DNA of 38,346 nucleotides from Acidobacteriota bacterium (GTDB taxonomy: Bacteria; Acidobacteriota; Terriglobia; Terriglobales; Acidobacteriaceae): NCBI GenBank assembly GCA_003225495.1, contig QIAJ01000041.1:1-38346 (forward strand), in the 5' to 3' direction. Positions 1 to 8,151 of the stretch are shown piece by piece. The stretch's first letter is position 1; each line of letters opens with the position of its first letter. The notes beneath the pieces are model-generated. The model searched no databases and was not told where the DNA came from. It worked only from the letters and a program-made list of their open reading frames with translations. The translations under genes and the position numbers were made by a program.

Positions 1-492
1 CGAACGCAAACGCTCGCCATTCCAGGCGGGCGACACCAGCACAGCTCGCGGATTGTGTGAGGAAAAGATCAGCACCCCGGACGGTTTCAGAACCCGACGG
101 ACCTCCGTGATGCAACGGGCTCGCGCCGAGTCCGGAACTAAATAGTCAATGGTATTGAAAGCCATCACTACAACATCGAAAGAACCATCGGAAAAAACAG
201 ACAGGTCCGAAGCGTCGGCCACCCGAAAATCGGCGGCAGGAAATTTCTGACGGCATGCGGCGACCATCCTTGGCGCATAATCCACACCTATATAGGACGA
301 AGCTCGCTGCAACAGATAACCCGACACTCGCCCGCCTCCCACCCCGATCTCCAGTATCCTCGCCCCAACTCTCACATGCGAATCGAACATGTGCTGCTCG
401 CATGGCGTGAGATAAGCGAGATTTGCGTAGTGTTCAGCAACCTCGACCGAGTCGTAAACCCGCAGATTCGGATCTCGCGCGAGAGAATTCAC
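1..492 (-). CDS. SAM-dependent class I methyltransferase (C-terminus cut by window edge)
   Basis: About 164 residues are visible from a GTG start at 492. Motif I (ILEIGVGGG) lies near residues 46-54, an acidic post-I region (YIGVDYAP) follows, then a motif-II-like stretch (GSFDVVVMAFNTIDYL) and a motif-III-like VRRVLKPSGVLIFSSH. This is the ordinary order of a Methyltransf_11/25-type fold, so it probably methylates a sugar or small molecule; the substrate cannot be read from sequence. It is the last visible gene of the Pse operon. The GTG start is chosen because it would form a GTGA overlap with the preceding deacetylase if the G8 tract at 496-503 had seven Gs. As sequenced there is no stop between the two genes, so the frame is continuous from 1596. 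The end lies outside the window. Confidence 0.8.
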   Translation of the reverse strand, partial: MNSLARDPNLRVYDSVEVAEHYANLAYLTPCEQHMFDSHVRVGARILEIGVGGGRVSGYLLQRASSYIGVDYAPRMVAACRQKFPAADFRVADASDLSVFSDGSFDVVVMAFNTIDYLVPDSARARCITEVRRVLKPSGVLIFSSHNPRAVLVSPAWNGERLRS

Positions 493-1596
493 ACGCCCCC
501 CCCGCTCTGAGGCGTCATCCTGCTTTCCACCGGCGCCGTTCCATCTCTGGAACCGCTGGGGGAATCCTGTAAGGTTCGCCTCCAGTTCAGGAAGGTTCAT
601 GTTGGCAGTCACGTGAGCGCGGGGCAAAGCGAATCGTGGCGTCGCCTCCCGAGAAACGCCTCCACCGTAGTTTACAAAAGCGCAGGTATAGCCGGCCTGC
701 GCCGCGATTCTCATCTCACGTGCTCGCGCCGACCCTTCATGCCCGAATGGATACGCCAGCGCCCAGACTTCCCGTCCCAACAATGCCTCTAGCTTTTCGC
801 GACATTCTCGCATTTCTCTATCCGCCAGCTCAGGCGCCATTTGCGTGAGGATCGGATGACTCATCGTGTGCGCACCCACAGTCATCCCGTTCGCGGCCAG
901 TTGCTGCAATTCAGTCCGGTTCAGCACGCGGTGACGCCGCTCGGCGGTCGCATCCGCTGGATCGTACATCTGCCAGTCTTTCGGGAGTAGCCATTCTGTG
1001 CGCAAAGAATCAAGGGCATTTTTCCGTTGATCCCAAGATAGCCTGGAAAGCTCATGGACCAGATCCCACCAAAATCGAAACTTTCCCGTGCTCTCGAGAG
1101 TATCTTTGCGCGCGCTCTTCGAGCCGGTCGCAAGCAGCGCATGGCCCGGAGCGGCATCGAGCATGCGATAGAGTTCTTCATACCAAAGCCTCACTGGAGC
1201 ATCCAAGAGCGATGCGCCGGTGACAAAAAAAAGGCAGCGGGCGCCTTCCTCTAGCAGAATCGGAACCATATCAGTCAGCACGTTGAGAAATCCGTCATCG
1301 CACGTCAGAAGCACAGCCCGTCGTGGCAATGAGGCACTGCCGCTCCACCGGTTTCGAAATGCTTCCGGCGTAATCAGTTCGTAGTTTGATTTGAGAAAAC
1401 GTAATTGCTGTCGGAATTGCTCCGCCGAGACCAGTGTCCCCTCCGCCGGAGACTCGTTCGCGGGCGCGCCCGGCGGGAGCACCCCATGATAGGTGAGCAC
1501 ACACACATCGCCAGCGCGAACGCGTCGGGAGAACAATCCGGCACGAGACATCGCAGGATAGACTGCGCGTCGCAGGATTGAACTGACCGCAATCAC
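489..1596 (-). CDS. Polysaccharide deacetylase (NodB/CE4-like), fused or frameshifted at its 3' end
   Basis: This is a carbohydrate esterase family 4 protein that would remove N- or O-acetyl groups from a glycan. The first NodB motif is TCDDGF around residues 98-103; the metal-binding motif 2 is THxMSHP-like (GAHTMSHP) near residue 245; later ALAYPFGH and ALPRAHV match the usual C-terminal motifs. The GTG start at 1596 overlaps the pseI stop as GTGA. An internal ATG (MSRAGL, about 15 codons on) is the alternative. The end given (TGA 491-489) is reached only if the G8 run at 496-503 is read as G7. As sequenced the frame stays open into the downstream methyltransferase, making one ORF from 1596 to position 1. 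The natural C-terminus is therefore uncertain. Confidence 0.8.
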
Positions 1597-2566
1597 TTCG
1601 GTTCCACCAGATCCCAGCTCAGTGGAGTGCCCTGGACAACATCGCGCGCGGCGGTCTTGCCGAGCACTTCCGCCATATGCCGGGTATGCAATCCGTCTCC
1701 CGGCCGGATCGAGCGAACGTTGTCGGCCGTGAACCTCTCGCCCTTCTTTAGATCGCGCACAACGAACAATGAGCGCCGGAATACCCGGCTCGACCTCTCT
1801 CGCTCGCTGATGCCGAAGTGGACGCCACCCAGCGCCTTCTCGGCGATACGCACCCCATCCACCATCGCCTTGAACTCTCCTGGTTCGAGTGAGAACGCGC
1901 TATCGGGACCCCCTGCTGCTCTCGACAGAGTCAGATGCTTCTCGATGATGGTGGCGCCCAGGCTCACTGCCGCCACCGGCACAGCGATGCCCATGGTGTG
2001 ATCCGAGAGTCCCACTGGCACCTCGAAGCGCCGCGCCAGTTCCGGGATCGTGCGCAAGTTCATGTCTTCCGCCGGGGCTGGATAAGCACTCGTGCACTTA
2101 AGCAGCGCAATTTGCTTCGCTCCCGCGGCGCGGGCAGTGGTGACAGCCTCTTCAATCTCTTCGATCGTTCCCATTCCCGTGGACATGATCATCGGCTTGC
2201 CGGTGGCACCGCCGAGTGATCGAACGCGCTTGAGAAACAATGCATCCCAAGCTCGTCCGCAACTCTTTTTAATTTCGGCTGCCATTCCCAGGGCGTGTAC
2301 GCTTCTTTGTAGAGATCGTAGAGATTTCGCCCATCCCAGAGTGTGCCGCCACCAACCTGAAAACATTCCCGATTGCTCTGAATCGTGATGGTATCGGGAG
2401 TGTAGGTCTGGAGTTTAACGGCATCGGCGCCGGCATCCTTCGCGGCCCTGACAATAGAGACCGCCGTTTCGAAATTCTGATTATGATTCGCCGACACCTC
2501 GGCGATGCAATAGACGGGCGCTTCTGCCCCAATCCGCCGCCCGGCAATTTCAATCTCTGCTGACAT
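1593..2566 (-). pseudogene. pseI: Pseudaminic acid synthase (PseI/NeuB family), disrupted by internal deletion and frameshift
   Basis: An intact enzyme condenses 2,4-diacetamido-2,4,6-trideoxy-L-altrose with phosphoenolpyruvate to give pseudaminic acid. The N-terminal part (ATG 2566, to about 2215) carries IAEVSANHNQNF, ADAVKLQTYTPD and GMHCFSSAFDHSAV and then runs to a TGA at 2191-2189. The C-terminal part lies in another frame and resumes at TGKPMIMSTGMG, with LKCTSAYPAPAEDMNL, GLSDHTMG, IIEKHLTL and a terminal SAF/antifreeze-like domain ending in DLVEPK. Against remembered C. jejuni PseI, about 27-30 residues are missing at the junction, including the conserved YKIAS segment of the active site. 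The resemblance to PseI is stronger than to sialate NeuB (TYTPD, EDMNL). It begins one base after the PIG-L stop. A base-calling error alone would not explain the missing segment, but an assembly collapse could. Confidence 0.85.
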
Positions 2567-2567
2567 G

Positions 2568-3272
2568 CTAAGTGATCGCTGGCCTGAGCGAACGAATCAA
2601 CTCGAAGGCCTCCGCCGCCTGAAATCCCGCTACGCTGCCCCAGCGCATAGCGATTGCGCGCAGCGCTTCCGGCGAACGCGGATGAGGAAATTCTCTCGTC
2701 TCCGTGTCATAACATGCGAGGGCCGAGATCTTGGTGTCGAGCGTTGCACTGATATCCACGAACACGCTCGGCCGGAACGTCGGCTCCAGGCGCTGAAAAG
2801 CCCACTCCGTTGAAGAAGGAACTTCGAATGCATAAATTTCCCGGGCGCGCTGTCCCGGAACCGGCCGGGTCGCGGTGAGAACGGCGCGATGCACAACTCC
2901 GTGGTCAACATTCAAGTCGCCTGAGTGATGAGTGTAAATAACCGATGGTCGAAATCTCTCAAGGAGCTCTTCCACCACCTTCACCACTTCAAGAAGAGGA
3001 ACGGTATCCATCCGATTGTCCGGCAGTTTGCAGAGCACCAGTTCCTTTGCGCGTACTTTGTCGGCGGCTAGCTGCGCGTGGCTGTGCAGATCATTGAGTT
3101 GCTTCCGGTCCACCTGATCCCGTTGCTGGTAACGGGAAGTCATCCCTTCGGCAAGAATCGCGATGCGTACTTCGTGACCTTCATTCGCCAGCCGCGCCAT
3201 GGTTCCACCGCAACCCAGAATTTCGTCATCGGGGTGAGCGGCGACTACCAACACCGACTCACGATCGCGCAT
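2568..3272 (-). CDS. PIG-L family N-deacetylase
   Basis: A 234-residue zinc-dependent deacetylase of the LmbE/PIG-L family, whose members hydrolyse N-acetyl groups on amino sugars such as GlcNAc-PI, GlcNAc-inositol and teicoplanin-type glycans. The metal motif AHPDDE is at residues 12-17 and the second, HxxDLNxDH-like (HHSGDLNVDH), at 115-124. Length is normal. The start at 3272 has a GGAG about 7 bases upstream and overlaps the previous methyltransferase by 14 bases. The next gene, pseI, starts one base after its stop. Its position inside the Pse pathway suggests removal of an N-acetyl group from a Pse intermediate or from the finished glycan, allowing a different N-acyl group. That role is inference; no acyltransferase other than the PseH domain is seen nearby. 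Confidence 0.88.
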   Translation of the reverse strand: MRDRESVLVVAAHPDDEILGCGGTMARLANEGHEVRIAILAEGMTSRYQQRDQVDRKQLNDLHSHAQLAADKVRAKELVLCKLPDNRMDTVPLLEVVKVVEELLERFRPSVIYTHHSGDLNVDHGVVHRAVLTATRPVPGQRAREIYAFEVPSSTEWAFQRLEPTFRPSVFVDISATLDTKISALACYDTETREFPHPRSPEALRAIAMRWGSVAGFQAAEAFELIRSLRPAIT

Positions 3273-4056
3273 CTTGCATCTCCACCATCATCACCCACTT
3301 CTCATTGACGAATTGTCCGTGCTTCGCAAAGTGCCGCTCCAGCAATGCCTCGAACGCGGGCTTGCGGGCAGCGTCATAAAATGTCGTGTTCTGCCAATAA
3401 TTCAGGACTCTTTCCGGCGTCGCCCAGCGCACCGGGTTCACCATCGTGCTGATCCTCACCGTCGCAAACTGCAATGCCGCCCATGGAACTACCGTCTCAA
3501 GCATGAAGCGCCGACTGGATGAGACGACCGCCTCTGCCAGCGTGATCCCGCTTGCCTCGACCATCTCGAAAAGCTGGCTATTATTCGGACCGAAAGGACC
3601 GACTACCACAATTCGTCCGTGAGGTTTGAGCCAGTTGCGCGCCTCATGCAAAGTGCTGCGTGCATTCTGGCTGTAATAAAGACCGTAGGCGCAGAACACG
3701 AGATCGAACGCTGGCCGCCGGAATCCGCTCCGTTCCAGCGCCGGAGACAGTTCATCCAGGCTGGCTTGCACGGTCGTGAGATTTAGGGACTTTTCTCCGC
3801 TCGCCTTTCCGGCGAGCGTTTCCAGCGCTGTGGCCGAGAGATCAAGTGCTACCACGCGACCGTTCTCGTCGAGAGAGTCAAGCATCCGCAACGTTTGCCC
3901 ACCGGTTCCACAACATAATTCCAGGATCTGATCGGTGGGATTTATGCGCGCCCGCTCAAATATCCACGCCACCAGATCAACTTCCTGCGATTGCCGGTTC
4001 TCGGCGATTCTCTGCTCCAGAAGGTCGGCCTGGGTAGCTCGGCTTGCCGTCGTCAT
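3259..4056 (-). CDS. SAM-dependent class I methyltransferase
   Basis: A 265-residue methyltransferase with motif I ILELCCGTGG at residues 44-53, an acidic VVALDLS after the next strand, a motif-II-like FDLVFCAYGLYY and the WLKPHGRIVVVGPFG motif III. The start ATG at 4056 overlaps the PseG-PseH stop as ATGA, so translation is probably coupled. Cotranscription with Pse genes suggests it methylates the nonulosonate, an intermediate or the acceptor glycan, but no substrate-specific signature is recognised. The C-terminal half (WATPERVLNYWQNTTFYD onward) is typical of small-molecule methyltransferases and is otherwise unassigned. Confidence 0.82.
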   Translation of the reverse strand: MTTASRATQADLLEQRIAENRQSQEVDLVAWIFERARINPTDQILELCCGTGGQTLRMLDSLDENGRVVALDLSATALETLAGKASGEKSLNLTTVQASLDELSPALERSGFRRPAFDLVFCAYGLYYSQNARSTLHEARNWLKPHGRIVVVGPFGPNNSQLFEMVEASGITLAEAVVSSSRRFMLETVVPWAALQFATVRISTMVNPVRWATPERVLNYWQNTTFYDAARKPAFEALLERHFAKHGQFVNEKWVMMVEMQDARS

Positions 4057-5603
4057 CCGCTCCTCGCGACATCTTTCATATAACCTCGCCTGACCGGCAG
4101 TTCACGGCAATAATGCAGCGCCATGACACCTCTCACTTCCTTTTTTCCCTGCGGTGAAAATCCCGCCTTTTCAAAGGCACGTGCAGACGCTTGATTTTCC
4201 GGCCGGATGTAAGCATGCACGGTATCGATTCTGCCGGATTCAAACGCTTCGTGCAGCGCAGCCTCAAGAAGCAAACTACCATATCCGGACCCGCGCGAAT
4301 CGAGAGCGACACTCAGGTCGATTTCCGCTTTCCGATTGACCATCGCATTGATTCTTACCTGCCCCACGGGCCGCCCTTCATCCACTTCACCAATGAGGAT
4401 CATGCAACTTTCATCTGCCAACTTTCCATAAAACCACCTCGTATGTTCTTCCCATCCGATCGCTCTCTGCGAAAATGCAGACGCGCGAACTCCCGGCTCG
4501 TTCGCCCACTCCCAGAGCAAGCGACAATCCGATTCTCTCGCCCGCCTCATTCGAAGGCCGCGGCCAAGCAACGCATCGCACACGCGGGACGCGCCCCGCC
4601 CATCGACCAGTTCTCGTCCGCGACTGCTCATGTTGCGTCGCGTCTCGACGGACGCCAGGAGTCGCGTCAACTCCGCGGCAAATATCGCGGAAGAGCAGTC
4701 TTGACTGCTACCGATATGATGAGCCACGCCAAGCTCGTCCAGGCGCTGCGCGACTGGCAACTGATTCTCCGCCAGATCCACCAACAGGGCCGGCAGACCA
4801 AGAAAACACATTTCCCAACACGTCGTGCCCGCTCCTGATACCGCTGCGTCCGCCCAAGCCATCAGTTCCGGCATGTTGGCAGCGTTCTTCAACATTCGCA
4901 GATTCACCTGTGTACCCAAGGCAGCCGCGGCTTCGTGAAGGCTGAGCTCATGTGGATTGCTGCCGCCGATTACAACGACAATCTCCAGCGATTCTCTTTC
5001 GACCATCGGCTGGGCCTTCAACACACGCAGAGTGAAATTATCCGGATCGCTGCCGCCCATGGTGATGAGAATCCGCCGCGCTGTCGAAGAAATCTCTCGC
5101 TTCCAATCTCGCCACGACGCAAATTCTCTCCGCAACATCGCGTATCGCGGACCAAGCAGCAGCCGGGTATACGGCTCCCGGCTTCGGTACAAATTCTCTT
5201 CTGCATGAGCGTTCTGGTTGAGCACCAGATCTGCCGAGTAGTGATCTGCATGCACATGGTCATCGATCATCAGAACGCGAAGCCCATGATGTTTGATCGC
5301 CTTCTGGTAGTCCGAATCAAACCCATAGCCGTCGATCCCCACCGATTGCGCTTGCGCACCCAGCGCCAACTGGGCGGTTAGCTCGGCATCTTGTTCAGAT
5401 GTGGGCGTCGCGTCGACTCGCACAACCTCAATCGCTTCTTCGCGTAGCCGCTCCTCAATCGCGCTAGTGGATTCCGCGAGCACCGCTTTGACACTCCCAC
5501 CGGCTGCCTGCCAAGCCTGCGCCAGCGCCAGGCAGCGCATGACGTGCCCTGTTCCGCTGCTGACACTGGCATCCGCCCGAATCAGAAGTGTGCCGGCGCT
5601 CAT
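4053..5603 (-). CDS. PseG-PseH fusion: UDP-sugar hydrolase plus GNAT N-acetyltransferase
   Basis: A 516-residue bifunctional protein. Residues 1 to about 345 match PseG (UDP-2,4-diacetamido-2,4,6-trideoxy-beta-L-altropyranose hydrolase), a GT-B-fold enzyme: LIRADAS followed by SGTGHVMRCLALAQ (the family's glycine/His loop), LMIDDHVHAD, ILITMGGSDPDNFT and the GAGTTCWEMCFLGLP nucleotide-binding segment. From about residue 350 a GNAT domain begins (MRRARESDCRLLWEWANEP), with the acetyl-CoA loop DSRGSGYGSLLLEAAL and NQASARAFEKAGF, as in PseH, which N-acetylates the C4 amine. The two normally separate, consecutive Pse steps (PseH, then PseG) are therefore on one chain. Both junctions with neighbours are ATGA overlaps. 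Assignment of the fused half to PseH rests on context plus the WEWANEP/RxSxF pattern. Confidence 0.9.
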   Translation of the reverse strand: MSAGTLLIRADASVSSGTGHVMRCLALAQAWQAAGGSVKAVLAESTSAIEERLREEAIEVVRVDATPTSEQDAELTAQLALGAQAQSVGIDGYGFDSDYQKAIKHHGLRVLMIDDHVHADHYSADLVLNQNAHAEENLYRSREPYTRLLLGPRYAMLRREFASWRDWKREISSTARRILITMGGSDPDNFTLRVLKAQPMVERESLEIVVVIGGSNPHELSLHEAAAALGTQVNLRMLKNAANMPELMAWADAAVSGAGTTCWEMCFLGLPALLVDLAENQLPVAQRLDELGVAHHIGSSQDCSSAIFAAELTRLLASVETRRNMSSRGRELVDGRGASRVCDALLGRGLRMRRARESDCRLLWEWANEPGVRASAFSQRAIGWEEHTRWFYGKLADESCMILIGEVDEGRPVGQVRINAMVNRKAEIDLSVALDSRGSGYGSLLLEAALHEAFESGRIDTVHAYIRPENQASARAFEKAGFSPQGKKEVRGVMALHYCRELPVRRGYMKDVARSG

Positions 5604-7282
5604 TGCGGCGACATCGTCTCCGAGCAGTCAACTACAACGTCCGAGTCGGAAGTATAAGCAGCCAACCTTTCAGGGATGGTCGCGATGTCTTGCGGCGTGT
5701 GCAGTCCGATTCCTACTCCAAATTTCCGGTACTGCCGGATATATCCGTAGGGCCAGAGGTCAAGCCAGTCGCACAAAAAACATGGCGCCCCATGAATCAA
5801 ACAGTCCATGGCGACCGATGACTGCACGGTAAGGCCAAACCATGTTCGCTCCAACAGTTCTGGACCGAATCGTCCAGTTCTCCAATGAATCGCCCCAGCC
5901 TGCTCTCGCGTGACCACACGCCGCATCAAACTCTGCCGATCCTTGAGATTCTCCGACGGATGCAACTTGACCACCAGTGTCTTCCCCGACATTTTCGCGA
6001 GATCGCTGAGTCCGGGAATGACGTCGCGATAGATTTCTTCCGTTCTTCCAGCCGTCATTTCATACGGCTCGGAGAAAAATACAATCCAATCGCCCTCTGA
6101 TTTGTGTGCGACGTTTGCGCGCTCGATCGCGTTGGGTGCACCAATCTCCACCACGGACGGATCCAGTCCACAGGTTTCGACCAAGTAATCCTGTTCCATT
6201 TCGCCCTTGGCCAAGATGATATCGGCGTGATTCCTCTTGAACAGATGTCTCCCGTCGAACGCTCCGTGATGGCACGCAATGGTAGGCAAACCGCGTTGTT
6301 TCGCGAGTAACAAAGGAATGTGAGTGTGCGGATTGCTGTCATCGCAGCAAAGCACCGCTTCGACCGGTTCGACATTGAGTACGCCTAGCCACGCGTTTCG
6401 AATCGCGAGCCCGTCCGCGAATCGTTTCGGAAAGCCGCCCATCAGGCCAGCCTGCAACAGCACTCCCAGTTCGGGGACCCCTTCGATCTCCCGTTTTAAA
6501 AAAGTCCACCTATCGATGATTTCTCGATACTCTTCCCAACTAGGATCACCCGCATATGCCGCCAGCCATCCCTGTTTTACATTGTCAGGGACGTCCGGCA
6601 ATCGTCCGCTCTGACGGGTAGAAACCATCAGGAATCTCTTGTCGGGCGCAAGCCTCGCATAACCAGTACCAGTCAACGACATGTTGACATAAGACGACGG
6701 AATCAAGACAACCGGCTCGTCACTGCCAGACACGCGTGCATGAAAATGCCGGCGGACGCGATATCCCGCATCGTACTTGTCTCCCAGAATCTGCAGCCCT
6801 TGAGCTCCCGGCAGCCGCCGCAAGCGGTTCAGGTAGTGCCGCGGGCCTTTGCGGCCCGTTTTTGCCAGCGGCGCGATCACACGTACCTGCGTACCCAGCC
6901 ATTGGCGCAATGCTGCGGCTTCAATGCCATCGCGCGTAATCCAGACTTCAGCAAGAGGCGCCACTTGCTCGGCAAATTTCCGCAGGAGGATCACGTTCTC
7001 CAGCGGTTGATGAACGAAGATGGAGGTCAACTCCCACCAGTCCAACCCTTCCCGATCGACCAATCGTCCGAAACCGTATTGAAGCAGTTCGCGCACTTTG
7101 CGGATTTCGGCGTAGCCGTCTCGCAGTCCATCGATTGGCTTCACCGTACATCCGAAGATCCGGCTCCAGCGCTCACATGCCGCCCAACCGCTGCGGGCCA
7201 GATCGTAAACCGCATCCCATTTTTGCTCGACCCAGGAGCCTGCAAGCGGAGAATCGTCAGGGTGTAGTAGCAGAATTTTCAT
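5600..7282 (-). CDS. Putative GT-B-fold surface glycosyltransferase (candidate Pse transferase)
   Basis: A 560-residue protein with no signal peptide or clear membrane segment. It begins MKILLLHPDDSP. Its C-terminal half has GT-B/CDP-glycerol- or polysialyltransferase-like features: PTIACHHGAFDGRHLF, ADIILAKGEMEQDYL, VVEIGAPN, TLVVKLHPSEN near residue 440 and SSVAMDCLIHGAPCFL near residue 485. The HP(S)E plus SSxxxD arrangement resembles capsule and nonulosonate transferases. I do not recognise an exact family. It lies between the cytidylyltransferase gene and pseG-pseH (ATGA overlap with the latter), where an enzyme using CMP-Pse as donor would fit. A role in putting Pse onto an acceptor is inference from context. 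Confidence 0.62.
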   Translation of the reverse strand: MKILLLHPDDSPLAGSWVEQKWDAVYDLARSGWAACERWSRIFGCTVKPIDGLRDGYAEIRKVRELLQYGFGRLVDREGLDWWELTSIFVHQPLENVILLRKFAEQVAPLAEVWITRDGIEAAALRQWLGTQVRVIAPLAKTGRKGPRHYLNRLRRLPGAQGLQILGDKYDAGYRVRRHFHARVSGSDEPVVLIPSSYVNMSLTGTGYARLAPDKRFLMVSTRQSGRLPDVPDNVKQGWLAAYAGDPSWEEYREIIDRWTFLKREIEGVPELGVLLQAGLMGGFPKRFADGLAIRNAWLGVLNVEPVEAVLCCDDSNPHTHIPLLLAKQRGLPTIACHHGAFDGRHLFKRNHADIILAKGEMEQDYLVETCGLDPSVVEIGAPNAIERANVAHKSEGDWIVFFSEPYEMTAGRTEEIYRDVIPGLSDLAKMSGKTLVVKLHPSENLKDRQSLMRRVVTREQAGAIHWRTGRFGPELLERTWFGLTVQSSVAMDCLIHGAPCFLCDWLDLWPYGYIRQYRKFGVGIGLHTPQDIATIPERLAAYTSDSDVVVDCSETMSPQ

Positions 7283-7374
7283 GCTGATCTTGGGATTCTC
7301 TGCGATTGTAGCAGCCGCTCTGGACGCGTATTTCGCATCATTTCCCGGCTACGCTTAACGCTCCGACGGGCCGG

Positions 7375-8121
7375 TTACCCTTCGTGCAGCGCTTTCTGGG
7401 CGACATGCCGGTTAATCAGTGAGAGATTCGGTTCGCGATCGAGCAAGCCCAGAACGTCCTTCCAACTAAAGTCATCGCGCCCACCAAACCCGGCATACAC
7501 AGCACGCAGGAACTCGAGGTCCTCCACCGTGTCCAGGGTCCAACGAAGGTCGCTATGGTTCTCCTCTCCCTGAACTGCCAGAATCTTGAAACGTTCCGAA
7601 TGCTGGTAAATGTAGGGCGCCACATGCGCTCGCTGATACTGTTCCGAAGCCTCGCGCCAGGCCCTCTCCAGTGCCTTCATGCTCATGACCTCGGTGTCGA
7701 GGCCGCGAGGATAAGTGCGAATCAGAGCATTGCTGGCGAAGTCGGGACGTTCCTTAAGGAATTCGTTTATGGTCTTATCTGTGATGGTAGGATCGATCAG
7801 CGGGCAATCGGCCGTGATTCTCACCACAATTTCGGCCTTTGCAAATTGTGCCGCCCGGCAGTAACGATCAAGAACGTCTTCTTCATTCCCGCGGAACACT
7901 CTAGTGCCAAGCCGCTTGCACTCAGCGACGAGTATGTCGTCACCGGCTGCGTCGCTGGTTGCCACCACCACTTCGCTGATCGTCGCCGACCGTTTCACCC
8001 TCGCGAGAACCCGCGCCAGAACAGTTTCTCCCGCCAGATCTTTCAGAACCTTGCCCGGAAGACGCGTGCTCCCCATTCGGGCCTGGATGATCGCGACAAT
8101 TCGCGGTGTATCGTTTGCCAT
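7375..8121 (-). CDS. pseF: SpsF/PseF-type cytidylyltransferase (CMP-nonulosonate synthesis)
   Basis: A 248-residue nucleotidyltransferase with the N-terminal signature IIQARMGSTRLPGKVL at residues 11-26, ITADCPLIDP in the middle and RWTLDTVEDLEF near the C-terminus, typical of the SpsF/CMP-sugar synthetase group (CTP_transf_3). In Pse pathways PseF activates pseudaminic acid with CTP to CMP-Pse, releasing pyrophosphate. All other Pse steps are encoded around it, so this is the likely PseF, although SpsF-like proteins are divergent from C. jejuni PseF and the exact sugar is inferred. ATG at 8121 gives MANDTPRIVAI; 92 bases separate its stop from the next gene. Confidence 0.78.
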   Translation of the reverse strand: MANDTPRIVAIIQARMGSTRLPGKVLKDLAGETVLARVLARVKRSATISEVVVATSDAAGDDILVAECKRLGTRVFRGNEEDVLDRYCRAAQFAKAEIVVRITADCPLIDPTITDKTINEFLKERPDFASNALIRTYPRGLDTEVMSMKALERAWREASEQYQRAHVAPYIYQHSERFKILAVQGEENHSDLRWTLDTVEDLEFLRAVYAGFGGRDDFSWKDVLGLLDREPNLSLINRHVAQKALHEG

Positions 8122-8151
8122 ACCTCACGGTAACCCGACACTCAAACGCAC

